The position numbers and the translations under genes were made by a program. The notes beneath the pieces were generated by a model that was not told the DNA's origin, made no database searches, and was given only the letters and a program-made list of their open reading frames with translations. DNA of 64,000 bases from Sabellastarte sp. h YS-2021 (taxonomy: Eukaryota; Annelida; Polychaeta; Sabellida; Sabellidae): contig OZ024938.1 of NCBI GenBank assembly GCA_964017235.1, positions 5,943,454-6,007,453 on the forward strand, written 5' to 3'. Below, piece by piece: positions 24,701 through 36,700 of this stretch; within the stretch, counting starts at the first letter, position 1; each line of letters begins with the position of its first letter.

Positions 24701-27700
24701 CCTAAAATATGTTGTTCAGCTACTTTGTCCTTAGCTATAAGATGGTACATAGTTTGGGGTTCTAATGCATGCCATAAGTGAGTAATAGCTATTTTCTCAT
24801 TTGTAGCTAAATAACAGAAGAAGTAAATGTCAAATATCTTCAAAAGTATTAAAGTTGGGGAAATCTTTTCAAATATGTTGTCCATCTACTTTTTGGTAAG
24901 CTATGACATAGTAAAGTTTCAGACCTGTTGCACCTTGGATAGCTGAGTAATAGCTACTTTGAAATTCTGACTGTTGAGTAAAGCCATTGTAACTCCAAAA
25001 CTATTGCACTTAGAGTGTTTTCCTAAAATATGTTGTTCAGCTACTTTGTTCGTAGCTATAAGATGGTACATAGTTTGGGGTTCTGTTGCATGCCATAAGT
25101 GAGTAATAGCTATTTTCTCATTTGTAGCTAAATAACAGAAGAAGTAAATGTCAAATATCTTCAAAAGTATTAAAGTTAGGGAAATCTTTTCAAATATGTT
25201 GTCCATCTACTTTTTGGTAAGCTATGACATAGTAAAGTTTCAGACCTGTTGCACATTGGATAGCTGAGTAATAGCTACTTTGAAATTCTGACTGTTGAGT
25301 AAAGCCATTGTAACTCCAAAACTATTGCAGTTGGAGTATTTTCCTAAAATATGTTGTTCAGCTACTTTGTTCTTAGCTATAAGATGGTACATAGTTTGGG
25401 GTTCTATTGCATGCCATAAGTGAGTAATAGCTATTTTCTCATTTGTAGCTAAATAACAGAAGAAGTAAATGTCAAATATCTTCAAAAGTATTGAAGTTAG
25501 GGAAATCTTTTCAAATATGTTGTCCATCTACTTTTTGGTAAGCTATAACATAGTAAAGTTTCAGACCTGTTGCACCTTGGATAGCTGAGTTATAGCTACT
25601 TTGAAATTCTGACTGTTGAGTAAAGCCATTGTAACTCCAAAACTATTGCAGTTAGAGTATTTTCCTAAAATATGTTGTTCAGCTACTTTGTCCTTAGCTA
25701 TAAGATGGTACATAGTTTGGGGTTCTATTGCATGCCATAAGTGAGTAATAGCTATTTTGTTATTTGTAGCAAAATCATGACATAAGTAAATGTCAAATAT
25801 CTTCAAAAGTATTAAAGTTAGGGAATTATTTTCAAATATGTTATCCATCTACTTTTTCATAAGCTATCACATAGTAAAGTTTCAGATCTGTTGCACATTG
25901 GATAGCTGAGTAATAGCTACTTTGAAATTCTACAGTTGAGTAAATCCATTGTAACTCCAAAACTATTGCAGTTACAGCTTTTTCTTCAAATATGTTGTTC
26001 AGCTACTTTGTCCTTAGCTATAAGCTGGCATGTAGTTTGGGGTTCTATTGCATGCCACAAGTGAATAATAGCTATTTTCTTATTAGTAGCAAAATAATGA
26101 CATAAGTAAATGTCAAATATCTTCAGAAGTATTAAAGTTACGGAATTCTTTTCAAATATGTCATTCATCTACTTTTTTGTAAGCTATCACATAGTAAAGT
26201 TTCAGACCTGTTGCACATTGCATAGCTAAGTAATAGCTACTTTGAAATTGTGACTGTTGAGTAAATCCATTGTAACTCAAAAACTATTGCAGTTACAGCT
26301 TTTTCTTCAAATATGTTGTTCAGCTACTTTGTCCTTAACTATAAGATGGTATATATTTTGGGGTAGTATTGCATGCCATAAGTGAGTAATAGCTATTTTC
26401 TTATTTGTAGCAAAATAACAACATAAGTAAATGTCAGATATCTTCAAAAGTATTAAAGTTAGGGAAATATTTTCAAATATGTTATCTAGTTTTTGATAAC
26501 CTATCACATAGTAAAGTTTCAGACCTGTTGCACATTGGATAGCCGAGTAATACCTACTTTGAAATTGTGACTGTAGGGTAAATGCATATAATTTGGGGTT
26601 CTATTGCATGCCATAAGTGAGTAATAGCTATTTTCTTATTTGTGGCAAAATAATGACATAATTTTTCTCAAATAACTGCTTCATCTACTTTTGGGAGAGC
26701 TTTCACATGGTGAAGTTTCAGACCCGTAGCTAATTATTCACCTACTCAAAATGAGTAAATGATAATTATCTCTAAAAGTATTGCGGATATCCAATTTTTA
26801 TCAAATAACTCATTCATCTACTTTTGGAAGAGCTTTCACATGGTGAAGTTCCAGACCCGTAGCTAATTACTCACCTACTCAAAATGAGTAAATGTGAATT
26901 ATCCCTAAAAGTATTAGGGATATCCAATTTTTCTTAAATAACTCATTCACCTACTTTTGGAAGAGCTTTCACTTGGTGAAGTTTCAGACCCGTAGCTAAT
27001 TATTCACCTACTCAAAATGAGTAAATGCTAATTATCTCTAAAAGTATTGTGGATATCCAATTTTTATCAAATTACTCGTTCATCTACTTTTGGGAGAGCT
27101 TTCACATGGTGAAGTTCCAGACCCGTAGCTAATTACTCACCTACTCAAAATGAGTAAATGTGAATTATCTGTAAAAGTATTGCAGATATCCAATTTTTCT
27201 CAAATAACTCATTCACCTACTTTTGGGAGAGCTTTTACTTGGTGAGGTTTCAGACCCATAGCTAATTATTCACCTACTCAAAATGAGTGAATGTGAATTA
27301 TCTCTAAAAGTATTGCGGATATCCAATTTTTATCAAATAACTCATTCATCTACTTTTGGGAGAGCTTTCACATGGTGAAGTTCCAGACCCGTAGCTAATT
27401 ACTCACCTACTCAAAATGAGTAAATGTGAATTATCTCTAAAAGTATTGGGGATATCCAATTTTTCTTAAATAACTCATTCACCTACTTTTGGAAGAGCTT
27501 TCACTTGGTGAAGTTTCAGACCCGTAGCTAATTATTCACCTACTCAAAATGAGTAAATGCTAATTATCTCTAAAAGTATTGTGGATATCCAATTTTTATC
27601 AAATTACTTGTTCATCTACTTTTGGGAGAGCTTTCACATGGTGAAGTTCCAGACCCGTAGCTAATTACTCACCTACTCAAAATGAGTAAATGTGAATTAT

Positions 27701-30700
27701 CTGTAAAAGTATTGCAGATATCCAATTTTTCTCAAATAACTCATTCACCTACTTTTGGGAGAGCTTTTACTTGGTGAGGTTTCAGACCCGTAGCTAATTA
27801 TTCACCTACTCAAAATGAGTAAATGTGATTTATCTCTAAAAGTATTGCGGATATCCAATTTTTATCAAATAACTCATTCACCTACTTTTGGGAGGGCTTT
27901 CACATGGTGAAGTTCCAGACCCGTAGCTAATTACTCACCTACTGAAAATGAGTAAATGTGAATTATCTCTAAAAGTATTGCAGATAGCCAATTTTTATCA
28001 AATAACTCATTCACCTACTTTTGGGAGAGCTTTCACTTGGTGAATTTTCAGAGCCATAGCTAATTATTCACCTCCTCAAAATGAGTAAATGCTAATTATC
28101 TGTAAAAGTATTGCGGGTATCCAATTTTTATCAAATTACTCGTTCATCTACTTTTGGGAGAGCTTTCACATGGTGAAGTTTCAGACCCGTAGCTAATTAT
28201 TCACCTACTCAAAATGAGTAAATGATAATTATCTCTAAAAGTATTGCGGATATCCAATTTTTATCAAATAACTCATTCATCTACTTTTGGAAGAGCTTTC
28301 ACATGGTGAAGTTCCAGACCCGTAGCTAATTACTCACCTACTCAAAATGAGTAAATGTGAATTATCCCTAAAAGTATTAGGGATATCCAATTTTTCTTAA
28401 ATAACTCATTCACCTACTTTTGGAAGAGCTTTCACTTGGTGAAGTTTCAGACCCGTAGCTAATTATTCACCTACTCAAAATGAGTAAATGCTAATTATCT
28501 CTAAAAGTATTGTGGATATCCAATTTTTATCAAATTACTCGTTCATCTACTTTTGGGAGAGCTTTCACATGGTGAAGTTCCAGACCCGTAGCTAATTACT
28601 CACCTACTCAAAATGAGTAAATGTGAATTATCTGTAAAAGTATTGCAGATATCCAATTTTTCTCAAATAACTCATTCACCTACTTTTGGGAGAGCTTTTA
28701 CTTGGTGAGGTTTCAGACCCATAGCTAATTATTCACCTACTCAAAATGAGTGAATGTGAATTATCTCTAAAAGTATTGCGGATATCCAATTTTTATCAAA
28801 TAACTCATTCATCTACTTTTGGGAGAGCTTTCACATGGTGAAGTTCCAGACCCGTAGCTAATTACTCACCTACTCAAAATGAGTAAATGTGAATTATCTC
28901 TAAAAGTATTGGGGATATCCAATTTTTCTTAAATAACTCATTCACCTACTTTTGGAAGAGCTTTCACTTGGTGAAGTTTCAGACCCGTAGCTAATTATTC
29001 ACCTACTCAAAATGAGTAAATGCTAATTATCTCTAAAAGTATTGTGGATATCCAATTTTTATCAAATTACTTGTTCATCTACTTTTGGGAGAGCTTTCAC
29101 ATGGTGAAGTTCCAGACCCGTAGTTAATTACTCACCTACTCAAAATGAGTAAATGTGAATTATCTGTAAAAGTATTGCAGATATCCAATTTTTCTCAAAT
29201 AACTCATTCACCTACTTTTGGGAGAGCTTTTACTTGGTGAGGTTTCAGACCCGTAGCTAATTATTCACCTACTCAAAATGAGTAAATGTGATTTATCTCT
29301 AAAAGTATTGCGGATATCCAATTTTTATCAAATAACTCATTCACCTACTTTTGGGAGGGCTTTCACATGGTGAAGTTCCAGACCCGTAGCTAATTACTCA
29401 CCTACTGAAAATGAGTAAATGTGAATTATCTCTAAAAGTATTGCAGATAGCCAATTTTTATCAAATAACTCATTCACCTACTTTTGGGAGAGCTTTCACT
29501 TGGTGAATTTTCAGAGCCATAGCTAATTATTCACCTCCTCAAAATGAGTAAATGCTAATTATCTGTAAAAGTATTGCGGGTATCCAATTTTTATCAAATT
29601 ACTCGTTCATCTACTTTTGGGAGAGCTTTCACATGGTGAAGTTCCAGACCCGTAGCTAATTACTCACCTAATCAAAATGAGTAAATGTGAATTATCTGTA
29701 AAAGTATTGCAGATAGCCAATTTTTCTCAACTCATTCACCTACTTTTGGGAGAGCTTTCACTTGGTGAAGTTTCACACCCGTAGTTAACTACTCACCTAC
29801 TCAAAATGAGTAAATGCGAATTATCTCTACAAGTATTGCAGATAGCCAGTATTTCTGAAATAACTCATTCACATACATTTTGGAGAGCTTTCAATTAGTG
29901 AATTTTCAGATCCGTAGCTAATTACTCACCTACTCAAAATAAATAACTGCCTATTATCACTAAAAGTATTGCAGATAGCCAATATTTCTCAAATAACTCA
30001 TTCACCTACATTTTGGAGAGCTTTCACATGCTAAATTTTTTTAATGAATTTTTAAAATAATTTTTAATGCATTAAAATTCATGAAATCATGCACTAAATC
30101 AAATATAACTTGAAAAGTATTACATTTAGAGCACCTTGTTAAAATATGTTATCTTTAGTACATCTCATTTATATGGCGGGAGATAAATGCATGCGGCAGA
30201 ATGCTTGTTTGTTTGACAAATGAGTAATATGCTGTAGATGCGCAGACAACAATTTTATATTAACAGTGACTGCGTGATAAACCAGCAGACCAATAAATTA
30301 ATTGGGGTTTCCACGACTATAAACCAGCAGACGAAACCGTTAAAAAAGACTCGTTCGAGTAGACCATCACAAAAGCAAAAACAATAGTTTCTAGGACATC
30401 TGGGACTTTACAGAAAGCCAGACGTAGTGCTAGACATGCTTTTTACTTTATAAAATATAACTTAATAAAGGCATTAAAAATCTACAAAATGGCAGAGTGT
30501 ATAATATACACCTTAATGTACAGATATGTGAAGAAATATTATGCAGAATTTAATATTTAAGGGCTTAAACGGCCAATTTAAAATCTTGGCCGCAGCTCAG
30601 TACATAACTCGAATCAAAGATTCGACTAATAAAAAACTAGACCAAGGACGCCAGATGCAAGATGTATCTCCTTGTCTTACTCCACTTGTTGTTTGGAATA

Positions 30701-33700
30701 ATCAGTGGAATTCTGATTAAGTTTAACTTGGGCATTTATCTGTGTGTAGAAGTTTTTGATTGAGGAAAATATTTTCCCAGTGATACCATACTCTCAGATT
30801 GTTTAGCAATATTTCACAATTTACCCAATCAAAAGCTTTTTAGAAGTCAATAAAAAGCAACAAATGTAGTTTGTTCCATGCCTAGTCTATTTCTTACAAT
30901 GCTTGTTAATTTGTATATGTGATGTACGTGTTCTAGGGAAAAAGTGTAAAATTTCCCATTCCCCTTCTCATGACCCTCCCAGGTATCATACCCCACTGTG
31001 AGTTCTAGTGCTGTCAGTTGTCAGGTTGTGTTTTCTGTCATTTGATAACACATATATGTTAGTGTACTTGTAGTAAACTGTCTTTCCAATTATTTTAATG
31101 AGTTTTCAGTGTTGTGTGTACATACACTGGGAATAAGGAAAATATTCAATTTTGGCTTGTTTTTGATTGTAAAGGATTATTGGAAAAAAGAAACAAATTA
31201 AAAAAAAACCTGCATCAGTCAATATCCAGAGTATATTTTAGTAACCTTGAAGCTATTTCTCATTTTTGTGGTAGACCTCTAAATCATGTAACCCCTTTTA
31301 AGAATAAGCGAGTTACAAGTACTTTAAGGTTTCGCTATCCTTGTTTCACCCTAAAGTATAGGTATGAAGTGAAGCACTTCAAATGGTGTCACTTCCTATC
31401 TCTTTCCCCTTGTGTGTTTAACTAATAATATTCGATAAATATTTCAATAATGTGCTGTATTAACATATGAAAATAGGTCTAAAATAGTGATATGGAGAGT
31501 GGAGTAGTGGACAAATCCATACGGAAAAACACTTTTTCAGTACCATGGCCCCTCTCAAAATTGTGATTTTTACATCCCTTTCAAAAGCCAGGAGTCAGTT
31601 TTGGGAATTGAACCCACCCAGAGTTGTGACCAAGCAAAAAGGCACACTACTGTACATTTACCATGGTTTTTGTTGTAAATGTATTGGGAAGGGTTGGATG
31701 TAACTGAATATGTAGCTGATTTAATTGAATTTTGAAATGTTTTTTTTTTAAGTTTAAGGATAATTTTGTTTGAAAAGATTTAAATTTGCAACTGAAGGAA
31801 ATTGCATGACTTGTAACTTATCAAGACATTTTTTTCTCATGTAGTTTACCCTTTTCTCATGACATTAGAAAATATGTCCAATTAGTACATAAAATTGTAA
31901 ACTTTACAAAACTCTTTAAAATTTGATACTTCCAGAAAAGTCTCAAATTGGATTGGGGTCACTTATTTTAAGCAAAAAAATAAATAAATAAATAAAAGAA
32001 AATAAATAAAAGAAAATAGGATTCAGGCTTTACAGAAATATTTCACTTGGGTATGTGTTCATTTTTTACCTGTATGTTTACTCAACTACCACCATTCTCA
32101 AAGACTTTTTTCCATGACTGTGTAAATCAAGTGTGTGCAGTGGGGTAAAGGGGTCATTATAATGTCAGAGATACATGCTGGACTGATAAACCCCACTGAG
32201 ATGTTGTACACACCTACAAGAGAGAGCCTAGATAAATTAAGGGACACACTGAAATTACACAAGCAACATATATTTATCTTTCTCAGTGGCAAGATAGGTC
32301 AGACTCTTCCCCCACTGTGACCTCAATTAAGATAAGACTGAAAGTCAGATAATGGGTTTACATTATACAAGAAGGAGTAGTGAAGTGTGGTGGATTAGAA
32401 GTCATATGTTTTGATACAGTTGAGTGTTCAAGGTGTCTTGTGTGTTTTGCTCACATTTTTTGGAAATAATTTAAATATATTTTTATTACGGAAGCTCTGA
32501 AAAATTAGACTACTATAATGGATTAGTGCTTAAAAGTCAGTGGCCATCAGGTAATTGTGACTTCAAATGAAATATCAGATCAAGTTGAGGACATAAAGCC
32601 TTCAAACAACAAACCAAGATTTATGAAAATAAGATTTATTTACAGGGTTTTATGTAATCATTTGTAGAAAATATTAAGATAGTTTACATTTCATTTGAAA
32701 CAAATTTGGTGTATTTTATGAAGTAAAATACTAAAATGTCCAGCTAGGTTTGGTTTATTAAATCTTGCAGATCAAAATATAAAATAAGTAAAAATAAAAT
32801 AAGCGAAAGCATTTTAGATTTAACTAAGAAAATATTGATTTTTTTTTTAAAAAAATATGCATATTTGCTAATCAATTCAGCGAATGCATCCCTTTACTCA
32901 AAATCTTAGTAAATATGCAAATTTACTGGTTTCACCTATTTACTGTAAAATACATGTATTGCTGTTAAGATTAATTTCCAATATTAAGATGTTAAATCTT
33001 TAACTTTTTGGTACAAACTAAACATAAAAAAGTGACTGAGATTGTTCAAAGTGTTGTATGTGTATTTACACTGATTACATAAAAGTGTGAAAAGATACAG
33101 CATAAACCAGAGGATAGCTGATTTTTCATATACATTTTTCATACATTTTCATATCCTTTATTATGTTTTTCCATGAGCCCTTATTTTGATCAGCATGTAT
33201 ATTTTCCTTGTTGAGTGGAGTTTATCAAAAAGTTAACTTTTCCTACATATTCTTAATATTTAGGGCTAAGAATTGATTTTTAAAGCTTATATTATAATGC
33301 TGAGTGTAATTCTTAAAAGCCTTTTCTTTGTAAATAAAAAAATAGTATCAGAGATGCCTGTACCCCATAGCCTGGGGAAATAGTTTTCAACACCATGAGA
33401 TACAGGAGTAATAATACAGTGCAAAAATCTGGATACTTTCAGAGCAGTGTCAGTTACATAAACCTCCAAATAATGTTTAAGTAGAGAAAACAACATCTAA
33501 GAAAAAGAAAATGTATGTAAAGACAAACCGTTTTAGAGTTAGAGTCCGGAAACAAAAATGTTGACGAACAAACGAACGGACAAAATTACACCAATTTCAA
33601 AGGAAACCTAGTTATGATGGCGATCTATCTGTCAAGTTTGAATGTGATTGGACACAGCATTTTCGAGTTAGAGTCCGGAAACAGAAATGTTGACGAACAG

Positions 33701-36700
33701 ATAAATGGACAAAAATCAGACAAATGAAGGCACAGAATTCATTGACAAACAAACAAACGGACAAAATTACACCAATTTCAAAAAGGAACCTAGCTATGAT
33801 GGTGATCTATCTCCCTGTCAAGTTTGCATTTGATTGGACACAGTGTTTTCGAGTTAGAGTCTGGAAATAGAAAATGTTGATGAACAAATAAATGGACAAA
33901 AAACAGACAAACGAATGGACAGAATTACACCAATTTCGAAATTAACCTAGCTATGGTGGTGATGTATCTCCCTGATAAGTTTGAATTCGATTGGACAAAC
34001 CGTTTTCAAGTTAGAGTCCGGCAATGGAAATTTTGACTGACAGACAGACAAAAAATGGACAAACGAACAGACAGAATTACACTAATTTTGAAAGGAACCT
34101 AGCTATGATGGTGATCTATCTCAATGTCAAGTTTGAATTCCATTGGACAAACCATTTTCGAGTTAGAGTCCGGAAACGGAAATTTTGATGGACAGTCAAA
34201 AAACAGACAGACAAACAAACAAACAGATGGAAATACACCAATTTTGAAAGGAATCTAGCTATGATGGTGATCTATGTCCCTGTCAAGTTTGAATTCGATT
34301 GGACAAACCGTTTTCGAGTTAGAGTCCGAAAACGAAAATGTGGACAGACAGACAAATGGACAAACAAACAGACGGAATTACACCAATTTCGAAAGAAACC
34401 TAGCTATGATGGTGATCTCTGTCCCTGTCAAGTTTGAATTCGATTGGACAAAACGTTTTCGAGTAAGAGTCCAGAAACAAAAATTGTGGACAGATGTTGG
34501 ACACATCCATCTGATAGGCGGGGTGGTTACACACAACCCGCCTTAAAACAGGAAATTTACAGTTTCTGCATTTAGGGCACACCCTATTTACAAAAACAGG
34601 AAATTCACAGTTTCTGTGTTTAGGGTGCACCCTATTTACAAAAAGAGTAAATTTGCAGTATCTGTGTTTAGGGCACAACCTACGGTATTTACAAAAAGTG
34701 GAAATTTGCAGTTTCTGTGTCTAGGGCACACCCTATTTACAAAAAGGTGAAATTTGCTGTTTTCGTGTTTAGGGTGCACCCTATTTACAAAAAGAGTAAA
34801 TTTGCAGTATCTGTGTCTAGGGGACACACTATTTACAAAAAGGTGAAATTTGCTGTTTTCGTGTTTAGGGTGCACCCTATTTACAAAAAGAGTATATTTG
34901 CAGTATCTGTGTTTAGGGCACACCCTATTTACAAAAAGTGGAAATTTGCAGTTTCTGTGTCTAGGGCACACCCTATTTACAAAAAGGTGAAATTTGCTGT
35001 TTTCGTGTTTAGGGTGCACCCTATTTACAAAAAGAGTAAATTTGCAGTTTCTGTGTTTAGGGCACACCCTATTTACAAAAAGAGGAAATTCACAGTTTCC
35101 ATGTTTAGGGCACACCCTATTTACAAAAACTGGAAATTTGCAGTTTCTGTGTCTAGGGCACACCCTATTTACAAAAAGATGAAATTTGCTGTTTTCGTGT
35201 TTAGGGTGCACCCTATTTACAAAAAGAGTAAATTTGCAGTTTCTGTGTTTAGGGCACACCCTATTTACAAAAAGAGGAAATTCACAGTTTCCGTGTTTAG
35301 GGTGCACCCTATTTACAAAAAGATTAAATTTGCCATTTTTGTGTTTAGGGCACACCCTATTTACAAAAAGATGAAAATTGCAGTTTCCGTGTTTAGGGCA
35401 CACCCTATTTGCAAAAAGGTGAAATTTGCAGTTTCTGTGTTTAGGGTGCACCCTATTTACAAAAAGAGGAAATTTGCAGTTTTCGTGAATAGGGCACACC
35501 CTATTTACAAAAAGAGGAAATTTGCAGTTTCCGTGTTTAGGGTGCACCCTATTTACAAAAAGATGAAATTTGCAGTTTTCGTGATTAGGGCACACCCTAT
35601 TTACAAAAAGATTAAATTGGCCATTTTCGTGTTTAGGGTGCACCCTTTTTCCAGGTGGATATTTGCTGTTTTTCGAATGGCTTATTGAGTTTTTTCACTT
35701 ACGTGATTTTGACAAATGTCTCAAATGGTGCAAATTTTTGCATGAAACTGCCATATTTCATGAAAGAAATTTCCATATTTGCACCAAAACCCTGCATATT
35801 GCGAAATTTAAGGTCTAAAAGGGAAAGGTCTGGATTTTCCCTTTTAAATCTGACAGTGCTTAATAGGCAATATTATTAAAGTCATTGTTTTCATTAAATT
35901 AAGTTAATTATTGATATTTAGATGCTGTTATTTTCTCAGTGGAAATTCTGGTAACTACCCAAATGCTTTACTACAATGATTTACAAAAAAATGAACTCAC
36001 TTTTCCACCAATTTACAAGCAATCCCGAAGTTGTATTCATGAAAGGGATGAGTCATTGTTGAGTTTGGTCTGGATATGAGATTTAATTCTCAGCTTAGTT
36101 TTTCTACGCAAACTGTAGCTCTGACAGAAAATAGGCTGATATTTAATGTCGTTGATTTTGTGATAACCAGCTGTAAGAAGATATTAAAATAAATAAGTCA
36201 CCCTCCAATTAGTTTTAAATCCAGAGAATAAGTAAGACGGAGTCTCATACCAATCACGAATCTGTGAACTGAGAATATTAATTTAGTTATTTGGGTTTTA
36301 ACATCACTTTCGGCACTGTACAGGTCATATCACGATGGGTAGTTTTAAGGGCAGTGGAAACCAGTACATACAGTTGATCAAGGTTCTGTACAGTAAAGTG
36401 CCGGCCATTGGTAAGCAACCACCAACTTGCAACATAGGGTCCAGGATTTGAATCGCAGACCTCAGAGGTGGGAGGCGAGTGTGTTACCACTGGACCTTTG
36501 TGGCCCCTCACTAATTGAGAACAAGAAAAACCTCTCACAATATCTGGGGTTTGCCTCAGAATAATCAGCTTAGGTCCAAACTGTATTGTAAACATTGAAT
36601 CACCTTTTTCCCATCTCTGGGTTTTAAATTGCAATCTTTTTCTCTGTATCGACCTACAATCAGCCTTTCTAGTGGAGATTAAGCGCTATAAAAGCTGCTT

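Larger units (their letters stand above)
26690..30030. repeat. 133-bp satellite, about 25 monomers, with higher-order structure
   Basis: CCTACTCAAAATGAGTAAAT recurs at 26741, 26874, 27007, 27140 and 27273, an exact 133-bp period. The monomer (ATTATCTCTAAAAGTATTGC, AACTCATTCATCTACTTTTG, GTTCCAGACCCGTAGCTAAT) is recognisably related to one half of the 321-bp dimer. The monomers at the right edge (after 29730) are the most diverged. Confidence 0.93.
24091..30210. mobile_element. Large helentron-like element with two satellite arrays
   Basis: The left end TTATCTCCCGCC (24091-24102) overlaps a hairpin CCGGGC-TTTA-GCCCGG (24101-24116), and GGCGGGAGATAA (30175-30186) is its inverted partner, followed by a GCAT...ATGC hairpin and a TTTG-rich flank. 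This is the same plan as the insertion at 18926-20530, but here the core has expanded to nearly 6 kb of tandem repeats. Adjacent microsatellite: GTGTGTGCATGCATGCGTGC at 24142 on. Confidence 0.65.
22772..31788. other. Centre of the giant inverted-repeat element
   Basis: A 9 kb spacer between the arms. It contains a TTATCTCCACC-type repeat (about 23305-23600), the large helentron-like element with satellites (24091-30210), and a LINE reverse transcriptase remnant (30630-30880). I find no transposase, polymerase, integrase or capsid-like gene. Confidence 0.7.
17310..35860. mobile_element. Giant Foldback-like element with ~4 kb inverted arms
   Basis: The arms 17310-22771 and 31789-35860 are inverted copies of each other. 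Both begin (right arm read as reverse complement) AGCACYGTCAGATTTAAA and stay collinear and nearly identical for about 4 kb. The left arm is longer because of a 1.6 kb insertion and shorter by four 48-bp units. Long inverted arms with subterminal tandem arrays and a possible 7-bp target duplication recall Foldback/Galileo (P-superfamily) elements. That classification is an inference, because no transposase was found in the 9 kb centre. The element lies in intron 1 of the cysteine-rich protein gene. An inverted segmental duplication is the alternative. Confidence 0.7.
31789..35860 (-). repeat. Right arm of the giant inverted repeat
   Basis: Reverse complement of the left arm, without the 18926-20530 insertion and with four more 48-bp units. 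A (TAAA)n expansion near 31972-32020 is private to this arm. The outer terminus is ...TGACAGTGCT at 35851-35860. Confidence 0.9.

Noticed and set aside
24382-26507. Tandem family of 95-codon minus-strand ORFs (MDNIFEKIS...)
   Set aside because: The period equals the 321-bp satellite unit, each ends within the unit, and no promoter or conserved domain is seen.
24340-30030. CRISPR array
   Set aside because: The repeats are contiguous with no unique spacers, in a eukaryotic context.
31114-31425. 103-codon ORF as the element's own gene
   Set aside because: No domain, no second copy to support it, and composition as expected by chance.
17310-35860. Maverick/Polinton or viral integration because of large size and inverted ends
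   Set aside because: No DNA polymerase B, integrase, ATPase, protease or capsid-like sequence is visible in the centre; it is satellites and fossils.
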